Below are positions 28,887-38,746 of a stretch of DNA of 64,000 nucleotides, piece after piece. The position numbers were made by a program, and so were the translations under genes. Under the pieces are notes generated by a model, which saw only the letters and a program-made list of their open reading frames with translations, was not told the DNA's origin and made no database searches. Position 1 is the stretch's first letter, and the number at the start of each line of letters is the position of its first letter. This DNA comes from Longimicrobium sp. (GTDB lineage Bacteria; Gemmatimonadota; Gemmatimonadetes; Longimicrobiales; Longimicrobiaceae): NCBI GenBank assembly GCA_036389795.1, contig DASVWD010000223.1, positions 1-64,000 on the forward strand, given 5' to 3'.

Positions 28887-28920
28887 GCGGCGCCGGCGGC
28901 GGCGGACGCCGGCCGGTCCC

Positions 28921-30582
28921 TCAGCGGCCGCGCCCGCCCGCGCCGAGCCGGGCGAGGACCGCCTCCAGCGCCGGATCGCGCAGCCCCAGGTAGTCCGCCC
29001 AGCTCGCCGCCACCGGCACGTCCGGGTCGACGCTCGGCACGGAGAGGTCGTAGCAGTACGTTTCCGGGGGGCAGGGCGCCGGGGAATAGCTGTGCGCGCC
29101 GTTCGCGAAGTGCGCCTTGAACCCGGAGTTCGGCAGCCTGACGTTCCCTCCCTCCGCCCACGTCTCCAGCACGTCGCCCACGGGCTCGCCCACGATCGTC
29201 ACGTCCCCCGCCTCGCGCCACGACGCGACCTGCGTGATCCCCGCCGAGAAGGTCGCCCGCCCGGTGATCACGAACCGCGGGATCCCGCGCGTGCGCTCCT
29301 GCAGCTGCTTCATCAGCTCCGCGGCGAGCGTCAGGTTCCCGCCCGTGTTGAAGCGGACGTCCATCACGAACGCCCTGGGCTTGTGCTGGTCGAGCGCCGC
29401 CAGCAGCCGCTCGCCGAACCGGGCCGTGCTCTCGCCGGCCGCGTCCTGCGAGCGGTTGTACTGGAAGTACAGCACGCCGCTCTCCGGCAGGTACTCGAAC
29501 CAGTAGTTGCGGGTCGGGTTCCTCAGGTACAGGGGCAGCGGTCCACGCGACGCCGACAGCACCTGCACCCACGTCGAATCGGTCCCGGGATGCAGCGGCG
29601 ACAGGTCCCACCACGCCTCGACCGCGGCGTCGCGCCGGGCCAGGGGAAGCGGCTTCACGACGACGCGCCGCCCGGTGCCGCCCCGGCAGTCCGATACGCC
29701 GAACGCCACCGAGTCCGGCGACGGGACGATCCCGAAGCCGTGCAGCATCTCGGGGCTGGTGAGCGAGTAGACGCTCTTGTAGTCGACCCAGGACGGGTTG
29801 CCGGCGAAGGCCGGCGCCACGCGGTCGCGCGCCTGCCGCGCGATGGTGCCCGCCACGTCGTCGACCCGGCAGCCGAGCAGCGCGCGGTGCTCCGGCGTGG
29901 CGCGGACCACGCGCAGGCCGTCGCTGAACCACCACAGGCGGACCGGCAGGCGGCGCAGCTCGGTGGCGTTGCGCAGGAGGTAGAGCCGCGTGTGGGCGTT
30001 GCCGCCGAGCGCGATGGCCGAGGCCAGGCGCACGATCACCTCGTCGTCGTCGAGCTCGGCCAGGCGGGCGCGCGTGTCGGCGAGCCGCTCCAGGAAGAGC
30101 GCGCGCTCGCCGGGGCTGAAGCTCCTGTCCAGCTCGATGAAGCGCGTCGCCAGCGCGTCGATGTCCTGCGCCCAGGCCTCCACGCGGTCGCGCGGCTTCG
30201 GGTAGTCGGGGATGCGCCTGAGCGCGAAGGCGAGCGTGTCGCGCCCCTGCCTGAGGCTGCCGACCAGCCGCCCCTCGCTCAGCGCGGCGCCGACCATGAC
30301 GGCCATCGCGCCCTCGCCGATCCGCAGGGTGACGGAGTCGCCCGCCAGCCGCACCTCGTCCGCCGGGAACGTCCGGCCCAGGGTCTCGAGCGCGCCGCCG
30401 GGCCCGCCGGTGTCGGGGCGCAGGGTGAGCGTGATGAACTGGGGCCAGCGCGAGGTGCGCATCTCGCCCTCCCACCCCCCGTACAGCGCGCTCCCGGCCG
30501 CGGCGGAGGTGGGCTGCTGGGCGGGGAGGCGGCCCGCGTGGAGGACGGCGCCGGCGAGGAGGAAAAGGACGCTGCGAAGCAT
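28921..30582 (-). CDS. Secreted S41-like (C-terminal processing) peptidase
   Basis: 553 aa from ATG 30582; the N-terminus MLRSVLFLLAGAVLHAGRLPAQ is a Sec signal. The C-terminal S41/TSPc region has VMDVRFNTGGNLTLAAELM, VITGRATFSAGITQVAS (catalytic Ser in FSAG) and GEPVGD. No PDZ domain is obvious; the middle instead has a beta-rich part. Substrate unknown; likely periplasmic or outer-membrane associated. A longer frame upstream is a non-coding extension. Confidence 0.82.
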   Translation of the reverse strand: MLRSVLFLLAGAVLHAGRLPAQQPTSAAAGSALYGGWEGEMRTSRWPQFITLTLRPDTGGPGGALETLGRTFPADEVRLAGDSVTLRIGEGAMAVMVGAALSEGRLVGSLRQGRDTLAFALRRIPDYPKPRDRVEAWAQDIDALATRFIELDRSFSPGERALFLERLADTRARLAELDDDEVIVRLASAIALGGNAHTRLYLLRNATELRRLPVRLWWFSDGLRVVRATPEHRALLGCRVDDVAGTIARQARDRVAPAFAGNPSWVDYKSVYSLTSPEMLHGFGIVPSPDSVAFGVSDCRGGTGRRVVVKPLPLARRDAAVEAWWDLSPLHPGTDSTWVQVLSASRGPLPLYLRNPTRNYWFEYLPESGVLYFQYNRSQDAAGESTARFGERLLAALDQHKPRAFVMDVRFNTGGNLTLAAELMKQLQERTRGIPRFVITGRATFSAGITQVASWREAGDVTIVGEPVGDVLETWAEGGNVRLPNSGFKAHFANGAHSYSPAPCPPETYCYDLSVPSVDPDVPVAASWADYLGLRDPALEAVLARLGAGGRGR

Positions 30583-30767
30583 GGCGGGATCGGGGGATCG
30601 ACGTCGGAGTGGGGGCCGGGACGTGCCGCCGGCCGCGAACCCCGGCTTGGACACGGGAAGCGGTCGATAGGCTGGAATCGCGGCGACAAACTGTTATCCG
30701 CAGATCATCAGAGCCATAGCGTCGGCACAGTGCTGCGTCCCCGCGCTCGCTACGAGCGAAGCGAGGA

Positions 30768-30833
30768 CGTCCTCCCCCAGGCCGTTTTGGGGGAGGGACA
30801 GGCGCCCCAGGCGCCAGGGAGAGGGCCCCGCGG
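30768..30833. repeat. CTCCCCCA/TGGGGGAG hairpin repeat, second copy
   Basis: GTCCTCCCCCAGGCCGTTTT, then TGGGGGAGGG, then CAGGCGCCAGGGAGAGGGCC. Same architecture as 18435-18495. It lies just past the stop of the histidine kinase. Confidence 0.55.
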
Positions 30834-30840
30834 GCCGCCC

Positions 30841-33183
<2,343 letters not shown>

Positions 33184-33532
33184 GGCCTTCGGGCGGCGGG
33201 TTCGGACGGCTCGTCATCGCGGCTCAGCCGCGTCACGGGCCCGGGACTGCGCCGCCCGACGCAAGTTCCGTGGCGACACGTCACTACCGCGCCGTCCGCC
33301 GGTGAGATGGATGGGTGGGGAACGCGGAGTGCGAGGGGGGCTGGGCGAATGAATTCGCGGCAACAACCACACGAAGTCCGCCTGCGCGGACTGGCGGGCT
33401 GCGCCCGCGCGCTCCGCGCCCGAGATCGGCGTGCCGGCGCCGAACGCGGCCTCCGGACCTCGCCTGGCGGCTGGAAGCTCGCCCCGCAGCCTCGCGCAGT
33501 TTGCGAGGCTTCCCGCAGTTGTTGCAGCGGCT
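33184..33532. other. Repeat-bearing gap downstream of a zinc-ribbon gene
   Basis: 349 bp with no gene. It holds one 78-bp repeat (33343-33420) and most of one 55-bp repeat (33488-33542), the two families side by side. Confidence 0.65.
33343..33420 (+). repeat. 78-bp dispersed intergenic repeat, copy 2
   Basis: Inverted match of 6994-7071: GGGCGAATGAATTCGC, GCAACAACCACACGAAGT, CCGCCTGCGCGG, GCGGGCTGCGCCCGC. A few substitutions occur, mostly in loops. Confidence 0.85.
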
Positions 33533-33542
33533 TCAGCCGCCC
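33488..33542 (-). repeat. 55-bp dispersed intergenic repeat, copy 2
   Basis: Inverted copy of 16270-16324. The stop codon of the flanking minus-strand gene (33533-33535) lies inside the GGCTTCAGCC palindrome of this repeat. Confidence 0.75.
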
Positions 33543-34024
33543 GGCGCGGGGGCCTTCGCCTGCCGGTCGAGCGCGCGGCGCAGCTCGACGGTGTTGCGCG
33601 CCGTCGCCGCGACGGTGAAGCAGAGCGTGCCGGCGATCACCGACTGCACGATCGTGGCGATCCCCAGCATCCAGCCCAGGCCGTTCGCCCGCCTCCCGCC
33701 GCCGGTGTAGACGCCGAGCGCGTCGTACGCCGGCAGCTCGGTGGTCCCCAGCGTCGAGATCGTCCAGATCCCCAGGATGACGCCGAAGACGATGATCAGG
33801 TAGCCGAGCACCTCCAGGAACGGTGCGGAGAGCTCGCCCGGGTAGCCGCCCTGGACGGGCCGGGCCTGCGGCACCCCGCCCTCGTCGGCCGTGCGCGCCG
33901 TGCGAGCGCCGCCCAGGAGCTGGCTGCAGTTGTAGCAGCGCTCCGCGTCCGGCCCGTTCCGGTTGCCGCAGTTGGGGCAGACGACGCTGGCGGCGGATTC
34001 CTGGGGCGGGTCGGGTGTGCTCAT
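33533..34024 (-). CDS. Zinc-ribbon membrane protein of unknown function
   Basis: 163 aa. An N-terminal zinc ribbon (VVCPNCGNRNGPDAERCYNC, CxxC...CxxC) is followed by a Gly/Arg/Pro-rich linker and two membrane spans (VLGYLIIVFGVILGIWTIS, IATIVQSVIAGTLCFTVAA). Small proteins of this make-up occur widely and have no assigned function. The stop codon lies in the 55-bp repeat family element, so the end of this gene is shaped by that repeat. Confidence 0.75.
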   Translation of the reverse strand: MSTPDPPQESAASVVCPNCGNRNGPDAERCYNCSQLLGGARTARTADEGGVPQARPVQGGYPGELSAPFLEVLGYLIIVFGVILGIWTISTLGTTELPAYDALGVYTGGGRRANGLGWMLGIATIVQSVIAGTLCFTVAATARNTVELRRALDRQAKAPAPGG

Positions 34025-34078
34025 GAGCTCGATCCCGGGATTCGGTCGAAGACGTTTGGGAGAGAAGTCACCGCGCCC

Positions 34079-35454
34079 TCACCTGCGCTGCGGGTTCCAG
34101 GCCGGATAGGCGCCCTCCTTCGCCAGCAGGCGCGGGCCCGAGCCGTCGAGATTCATCACCCACACCTCCGACGGCAGCGTCGCCAGCTCGTGGATGCTCC
34201 CGCCCCGCACCCGCTCGAAGGCGACGCTCCGCCCGTCGGGCGAGAGGCTGAAGCGGCGCACGAACTCGCCGGTGAAGTCGGTGAGCTTCGCGAGCTGCTT
34301 CGTGGCGAAGTCGAAGCGGTAGAGGTTGACGTCCTCGTCCAGCAGGTCGTCCTGCCGGGCCACGACGAAGCCCGAGGCGTCGGGGAGCCAGCGCAGGTCG
34401 GTGACGCGCACGTAGCGGCCGAAGCTCGCCACCGGCGCGCCGCGCTCGCGGGCCCCCTCCTTCACCCGCAGCACGTGCGTGGTCCCCGACTCGGTGAACT
34501 CGCGCGGGTCGGCCAGGAGGAGCTCGTCCGCCGCGGACGCTGGCCCCCAGTCGGCGGCGCAGACGGAGCCGAACACCTCCGGGTCCAGGAGCGGCTCGTA
34601 CGACGGCCCGGGCGGCGCCGCGGCCGGCACCTGCCGCAGGAGGCAGGTGGGGCCCAGGAAGAAGCCGACCTTCGCGCCGTCCGCCCGCCAGAACGGCGCG
34701 TCCGCCCCGAAGTGCTCGACCGCGCCCGAGAGCGTCAGCGTCCCCGCGTCCACCGTGCGGCCCGCCCGCACGTCCGCCGCGGCCGCGGCGTCCCACCAGC
34801 GGTTGATCCCGCTGATCGCCACCACCGGCTGCGCCACGCCGTCGCCCAGGTCCGCCACGCCGGTGAAGGTCAGCTTCTTCCCCATCCCCACCGTGAGCGA
34901 GACCTGCTGCGGCCCGGGCGCGCCGGCGACGTAGATGAAGAACGGGCCTGTGTCCATGGTGGCGCTCTGCACGGTGACGGTGACCGTGCCTTCGGCCGCG
35001 AGGCGAGCTCCGGGTGCGCCGGCGGGTTGGTGATCCTGCGCAGCCCGCTCCCGTCCGGCGCCACGGCGTACACGTCGCGCTCGTACAGCGAGACCGCCAT
35101 CTCGTGGTTGCTGGTGAAGGCGATCTCGCCGCCGTCGGGCCTCCACGCGGGCGCCGCGACCGAGTACATCGTGTCCGCCTCCTTCCAGACCAGCCGGCCG
35201 CCGCTGCCGTCGGGCTGCACCAGCCGCAGCTCGCGGCCGTCCGCGCCGACGTAGGCGATGGCGTCCGGCGCCGTCGCCCGGACGGGGGGAGGCGCGGCGC
35301 TGCGTGCACCGGCCCGCCGTCCCTCCCCGCCGCGCGCATCGCCCGCGTCGCCGCCATCGCCGCCGCCGCACGCGGCGCTGAGAAGGATGGCGAAGACGCA
35401 GGAGGAGACGAGTGTGAAAGCCCGCGACGACGGTGCTGCCGGTACGCGTTCCAT
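34079..35454 (-). pseudogene. TolB-like propeller lipoprotein, interrupted by one frameshift
   Basis: The N-terminal part (35454 to about 35000) has the signal and lipobox FTLVSSCVFAILLSAACG, then TolB/WD40-like blades (YVGADGRELRLVQPDGSGGR, APAWRPDGGEIAF). At about 34990-35015 the reading frame must shift by one: before it the peptide reads NPPAHPELAS, after it AEGTVTVTVQSA, which continues to 34079 with further blades (WVMNLDGSGPRLLAKEGAYP). The gene is otherwise intact, so either a real indel or a sequencing error splits it. Likely a periplasmic TolB-like domain protein if restored. Confidence 0.75.
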
Positions 35455-35919
35455 GGGCGGGGGGCCTCCGTCCAGGGTTCATGAGCGAAGCCGCGCGAGA
35501 ACGTAGGTCGCTGCTTCCCCGGCTTCAACCGTGACGGGGGTGACCGGGATGAATACGACGGAAAGCGCCGCGGCGAGGCCGCCGCGGCGCTTCCGGTTCA
35601 CCCGTCCCGCGGGCCCAACGCCCGTGGGACATCCGTTTGCCGCCAACGAAACGGGAAGGGACGAGGGGCTGCTCGCGGCGACGGAGCCTTCCGCGTGGTG
35701 AAGAGCCAGGTGCTGCGGAAAAAAGACCTTGCGGATTCGGGATGGCGGGGTTTCTGTAAAGATGGCCGCAGATGGGAGCGGCCGAAGCGCCATGCTCCGC
35801 AGGCCGATCCCGCGAGAACCGGGACGCGCCGGGAGCCCCCGCTGGATTCGGCGTCTCGATCGATCCCGGACGCGAACGCCTCGCGTCCGGAAGCCCATCC
35901 CCTAACGCGCAGAGGACCG
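35455..35919. other. Gap with hairpin, no supported gene
   Basis: 465 bp. It contains a strong hairpin (35563-35574 with 35581-35592) but no convincing coding sequence; open frames on the minus strand here are shadows of GC-rich sequence. The right end holds the upstream region of the small Cys-rich peptide gene. Confidence 0.55.
35563..35592. terminator. GC-rich hairpin, terminator-like
   Basis: Perfect 12-bp stem AAGCGCCGCGGC with a 6-nt loop. No T-run of note on either side, so orientation is uncertain. It has the same style as the terminators at 141-172 and 36173-36204. Confidence 0.45.
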
Positions 35920-36144
35920 ATGAAGAAGCTCAGGTTGAACCCCGACGAGCTCAGGGTCGAGCCCTTCGAGCTGGAATCCCGGGAGGCGGAGGCGAGCGGC
36001 ACGGTCCACGGCAACGACCTCACGGGGGCCGGCTGCCCCACGTCGCCCCAGTACAGCTGCGGCTACCCGCGCACCTGCGGCGGCACGAGCTGCGACACGG
36101 GATACCCGCTCTGCTACCAGTGCACCGGCCGCTGCGGGGCATGA
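35920..36144 (+). CDS. RiPP-like precursor peptide, Cys-rich core with pinensin-like leader
   Basis: 74 aa. The leader MKKLRLNPDELRVEPFEL resembles leaders of pinensin-type lanthipeptides (MKKL.L...L.VE.FE). A Gly/Thr/His junction (SGTVHGN) then precedes a core of about 40 residues with seven Cys and several Thr/Ser: GCPTSPQ, YSCGYPRTCGG, TSCDTGYPLC and YQCTGRCGA. Such cores can be cyclised with Thr/Ser-Cys bridges. AGAGG lies 4-8 nt upstream of the ATG. No LanB/LanC/LanM, radical-SAM or transporter gene is next to it, so modification would need enzymes elsewhere; an unmodified secreted Cys-rich peptide is the alternative. A good terminator follows. Confidence 0.7.
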   Translation: MKKLRLNPDELRVEPFELESREAEASGTVHGNDLTGAGCPTSPQYSCGYPRTCGGTSCDTGYPLCYQCTGRCGA

Positions 36145-36172
36145 CCGGCGGAAGGGCGTCATCCAACGAACG

Positions 36173-36206
36173 AAAGCGCCGCAGCGAAGTCGCTGCGGCG
36201 CTTTTA
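36173..36206 (+). terminator. Rho-independent terminator of the RiPP-like gene
   Basis: Perfect 14-bp stem (36173-36186 with 36191-36204), 4-nt loop, and a run of T residues (CTTTTAT) across and beyond its 3' arm. It lies 29 bp after the peptide's stop codon. Confidence 0.85.
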
Positions 36207-36210
36207 TCTG

Positions 36211-36373
36211 ATACCAGATCCGTTGAGTAGTTTACGTTCGACCGAACCGATGTCATCCCGAGGGGAGCGGTAGCGACCCGAGGGATCTACTCGACGGTTC
36301 TGGTGGGTGGCGAGTCGAGCAGATTGCCTGACGCGCCCCGTCTGATCACCCACTGTTCATCCGGATCTGGTAT
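36211..36373. mobile_element. MITE-like element with 12-bp terminal inverted repeats
   Basis: ATACCAGATCCG at 36211-36222 is the perfect reverse complement of CGGATCTGGTAT at 36362-36373. The 163-bp interval encodes nothing and contains GTCATCCCGAGGGGAGCGGT, part of a repeat type seen in many bacterial intergenic regions. No transposase is present, so it would be non-autonomous. Confidence 0.55.
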
Positions 36374-36394
36374 GAGGTGCCCCGACAGGACGAC

Positions 36395-36868
36395 TCAGGT
36401 TCGGGACCCGTTTCGCTCCTCCTCGAACACCAGGATCTCGTCTCCCTGGGCATCACGCTCTCCCGTCGGCCGCCAGCCCTGGGATCGGTAGAAGCCGTGC
36501 GCGCGCACGCCCGGGTCCGGGCTCGCCGCCAGCCAGATCCGGCCGCAGCCGCGCGAGCGGAGCCACTCCACCGCTTCGGCGAGGAGCCGCTTGCCTACGC
36601 CCCTGCCCTCGTACTCGGGCAGCACCGCCAGCACGAGCACTTCCCCACCGACCGCATCGGCGCTGCAGAAGCCGACCGCGCGCGCCCCGTCCAGACAGAC
36701 CCAGCCCTTCACGTCTCCGGAGCGCAGCCCCGCGGCCGCCGAGGCGGGCGTGATGCCCACCGCCGCGAGCTGTTCGCGCGAGATGGGGTTCTCCCTCGTC
36801 CGCGCCCGGATGTCGAAGAGGCTGTCGATGTCTTCTTCCCGCGTCTCGCGGATCAGCAGTGCGGTCAT
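36395..36868 (-). CDS. GNAT-family N-acetyltransferase
   Basis: 157 aa from ATG 36868 (MTALLIRETREEDIDSLF). Acetyl-CoA-binding motif A is VLAVLPEYEGRGVGKRLL; motif B contains GFYRSQGWRPTGE. Close in layout to proteins acting on small molecules or protein N-termini, but substrate cannot be read. A longer frame upstream overlaps repeat-like sequence and is not preferred. The right neighbour is a tRNA remnant. Confidence 0.88.
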   Translation of the reverse strand: MTALLIRETREEDIDSLFDIRARTRENPISREQLAAVGITPASAAAGLRSGDVKGWVCLDGARAVGFCSADAVGGEVLVLAVLPEYEGRGVGKRLLAEAVEWLRSRGCGRIWLAASPDPGVRAHGFYRSQGWRPTGERDAQGDEILVFEEERNGSRT

Positions 36869-37397
36869 CGAGCTTGCGGCAGGACGAAGTGGAGCCTGAC
36901 GGTGCAGCTTCAGGGAGCGGTTTTCACCGGGGCACATCCGTGGAACCAGAAGGCCGCTGAAAGCCGAGTAGCTTTCAGCGGCCCACCTGGTCAGTGCCCC
37001 CGACAGGACTCGAACCTGTGACCTACGGTTTAGGAAACGCCGACGGCCCGTTACGTCGCGTCACGGAGGCAACAAAAGTCTAGCATTTCTGCGGAATTTT
37101 CGCAACCCGGCGTTACTGGAGATCACCGCGTGTTACCGGTTTTGTTACTCCGTTTTGTTACTGGCTCGCCCCAATCGAGCTATCGGTCGATCCTTATGGC
37201 GCAGTAAAGGCAGCGGCCGCTGCCCTGATTGCTCTCGTCGGTCTGCGCCATGGTGCCTCGGTCTGCGGGGCGGCCGAGTCACGCACGGCATGGACCCGCG
37301 GATCTCCAGCCACCTGTGCGGGAGGAGACTTACGCTGCCGGTCAATCTTCTGGGCCAAGTCGCGGACGGCGCCGAGACTGACTTGCTGATGCCGCTT
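36869..37397. other. Junction region with tRNA remnant and short direct repeats
   Basis: About 530 bp without a recognised gene. It contains a hairpin (36952-36964 with 36971-36983), the truncated tRNA 3' half (36995-37037) and, just to the right, tandem TTTTGTTACT words (two, near 37138-37162). Composition falls to lower GC here, marking the edge of the accessory region. Confidence 0.55.
36995..37037 (-). pseudogene. Truncated tRNA 3' half (anticodon CCT, Arg-like)
   Basis: The T arm (ACAGG TTCGAGT CCTGT), variable loop, acceptor 3' strand CGGGGGCA and the anticodon loop TTCCTAA are present. The 5' half is absent: sequence to the right departs right after the anticodon loop. This is how tRNA genes look where an integrative element has recombined in the anticodon loop. 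Its acceptor differs from that of the intact tRNA-Arg(CCT) at 48563, so the two are not duplicates. Confidence 0.65.
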
Positions 37398-37610
37398 TCA
37401 GTTCCCCCGCTGCCCCGGAGCTCCGCAACACCGCTTCCACTTACGTCCGGACCCGCAGGGACAAGGTTGGTTTCTATCCGCGCCGCGCAGTGGAGCGGGT
37501 TCCACAGCCCGCGCGTATTGGGCGCCGAGCGCCTCCGAGCCAGGTTCTTCGCCGTTCATCCTCCTCCAGCGCAACGAGTCCTCGGCCTTCCGGGCAAGAG
37601 GAGCGCCCAC
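37398..37610 (-). CDS. SEC-C zinc-motif peptide, possibly a gene remnant
   Basis: 70 aa. The C-terminal 25 residues carry the SEC-C zinc motif NQPCPCGSGRKWKRCCG, as at the end of SecA and of many small proteins. The N-terminal 45 residues have no recognisable fold and the start is unclear. It sits at the left edge of the accessory region and may be the tail of a larger gene that was cut. Confidence 0.4.
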   Translation of the reverse strand: MGAPLARKAEDSLRWRRMNGEEPGSEALGAQYARAVEPAPLRGADRNQPCPCGSGRKWKRCCGAPGQRGN

Positions 37611-37661
37611 GAACGCAGGCGGGGCTTTCGCTCCGCGTCCTGGGCAGCGGCGTTCGGTCGG

Positions 37662-38576
37662 TCAGCGGCCCTGGTGGCTGCGGCGCCGCATTTCCAGCAG
37701 GTAGTCGATGAGCGCACGTAGCGCGGATGACGCTTGCCGGCGCTGCGGATAATACAGGTAGTATCCGGGGAAGGGAGTACAAAACTCCTCGAGCACTGCG
37801 ATCACTTCCCCCCTCTCGAGGTAGGGCTGCACCCCGTCGCCCATACCGATAGTCAGCCCAAGCCCGGCGGTAACGATTCGCATCATTACGGGGAAGTCGT
37901 TTGCTACGACTCGCGACGGCACGGCGACCGAGAAGTCATCGCCGCCCGGCTCTGTAAACTCCCAGCGGTAGGGCGCGGCGTCCCGTCCCGGACGCCAGTT
38001 GATGCATGCGTGCTGCGCGAGGTCTCGCGGGTGCTCCGGTCGCGGGTGCCTGGCGAAGTACGAGGGGGCGCCGACCACGACGAGCCGCTGCGGACCGGAT
38101 GCCGGGACGGCGATCATGTCCTGCTCAATCACCTCGCCCAGACGCACCGCGGCGTCGTAGCCGGCCGCTACGATGTCGCCGACGTCCTCGTCCACGATGA
38201 TGTCGAGCTGCACCTCCAGATTCGCGCGCAGGAACCCCTCCAGAGCCGGCCCCCTCAGGAACCCCTCGGCCCCACTGTTGATGTTCAGGCGCAGCAGGCC
38301 GCGGGGCACGTCCGCCATCTCGCCCACGGCTGCGGCCGCGGTCTGCAGCGTGTCCAGCGCCCGCCGGGACGCTGTGTAGAACTGCTCGCCAGCGGGGGTG
38401 AGCCGCACGCTCCGCGTGGTCCGGAGAAGAAGCGTCACGCCGAGCCGCTCCTCCAGGTGGCGAAGTGCCTTGCTCAGCGCCGTTCCCGTCACTCCCAGGC
38501 GCCGCCCCGCCGCACGGAAGCCACCGGCCTCGACGATCGCGACGAACTCGGGCACTCCATCGGTCACATCCGCCAT
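37662..38576 (-). CDS. LysR-family transcriptional regulator
   Basis: 304 aa from ATG 38576. N-terminal winged helix: FVAIVEAGGFRAAGRRLGVT, ALSKALRHLEERLGVTLLLR and TRSVRLTPAGEQF. The C-terminal ligand-binding part (RLNINSGAEGFLRGPALEGF, LGLTIGMGDGVQPYLERGEV) is the usual periplasmic-binding-protein-like fold of the CrgA/DsdC-type regulators. It is divergent from the secreted hydrolase gene; the intervening region holds the first of three copies of a 69-bp element, so it is the likely regulator of that regulon. Confidence 0.92.
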   Translation of the reverse strand: MADVTDGVPEFVAIVEAGGFRAAGRRLGVTGTALSKALRHLEERLGVTLLLRTTRSVRLTPAGEQFYTASRRALDTLQTAAAAVGEMADVPRGLLRLNINSGAEGFLRGPALEGFLRANLEVQLDIIVDEDVGDIVAAGYDAAVRLGEVIEQDMIAVPASGPQRLVVVGAPSYFARHPRPEHPRDLAQHACINWRPGRDAAPYRWEFTEPGGDDFSVAVPSRVVANDFPVMMRIVTAGLGLTIGMGDGVQPYLERGEVIAVLEEFCTPFPGYYLYYPQRRQASSALRALIDYLLEMRRRSHQGR

Positions 38577-38644
38577 TGCGAACCTGCAGGCATCAGGGTG
38601 AGAACCTTCGTCTCGTTTATGCGAGCTACTACCCGAGATAGGTT
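38576..38644 (+). promoter_or_regulatory. 69-bp regulatory element, copy 1 (lysR/hydrolase divergent region)
   Basis: TTGCGAACC at the left, AGGCATCAGGGTGAGAACC in the middle, CTCGTTT, then ATAGGTT 62 bp after the first T. The same elements with the same 62-bp offset occur at 43207-43275 and 46622-46690. Confidence 0.7.
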
Positions 38645-38746
38645 CCTTGGGCGATCGGGTCAACCTCCGCTGCCGGGAATCATGCTTGTGGCCGATTTCC
38701 TGGGAGGGGCCCGTATCAGCGAGACAAACTCGATAAGGGAGCTCCC

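Noticed and set aside
37145-37345. Integrase C-terminus next to the tRNA remnant
   Set aside because: The 66-residue frame lacks the catalytic Arg-His-Arg-Tyr motifs of tyrosine recombinases.
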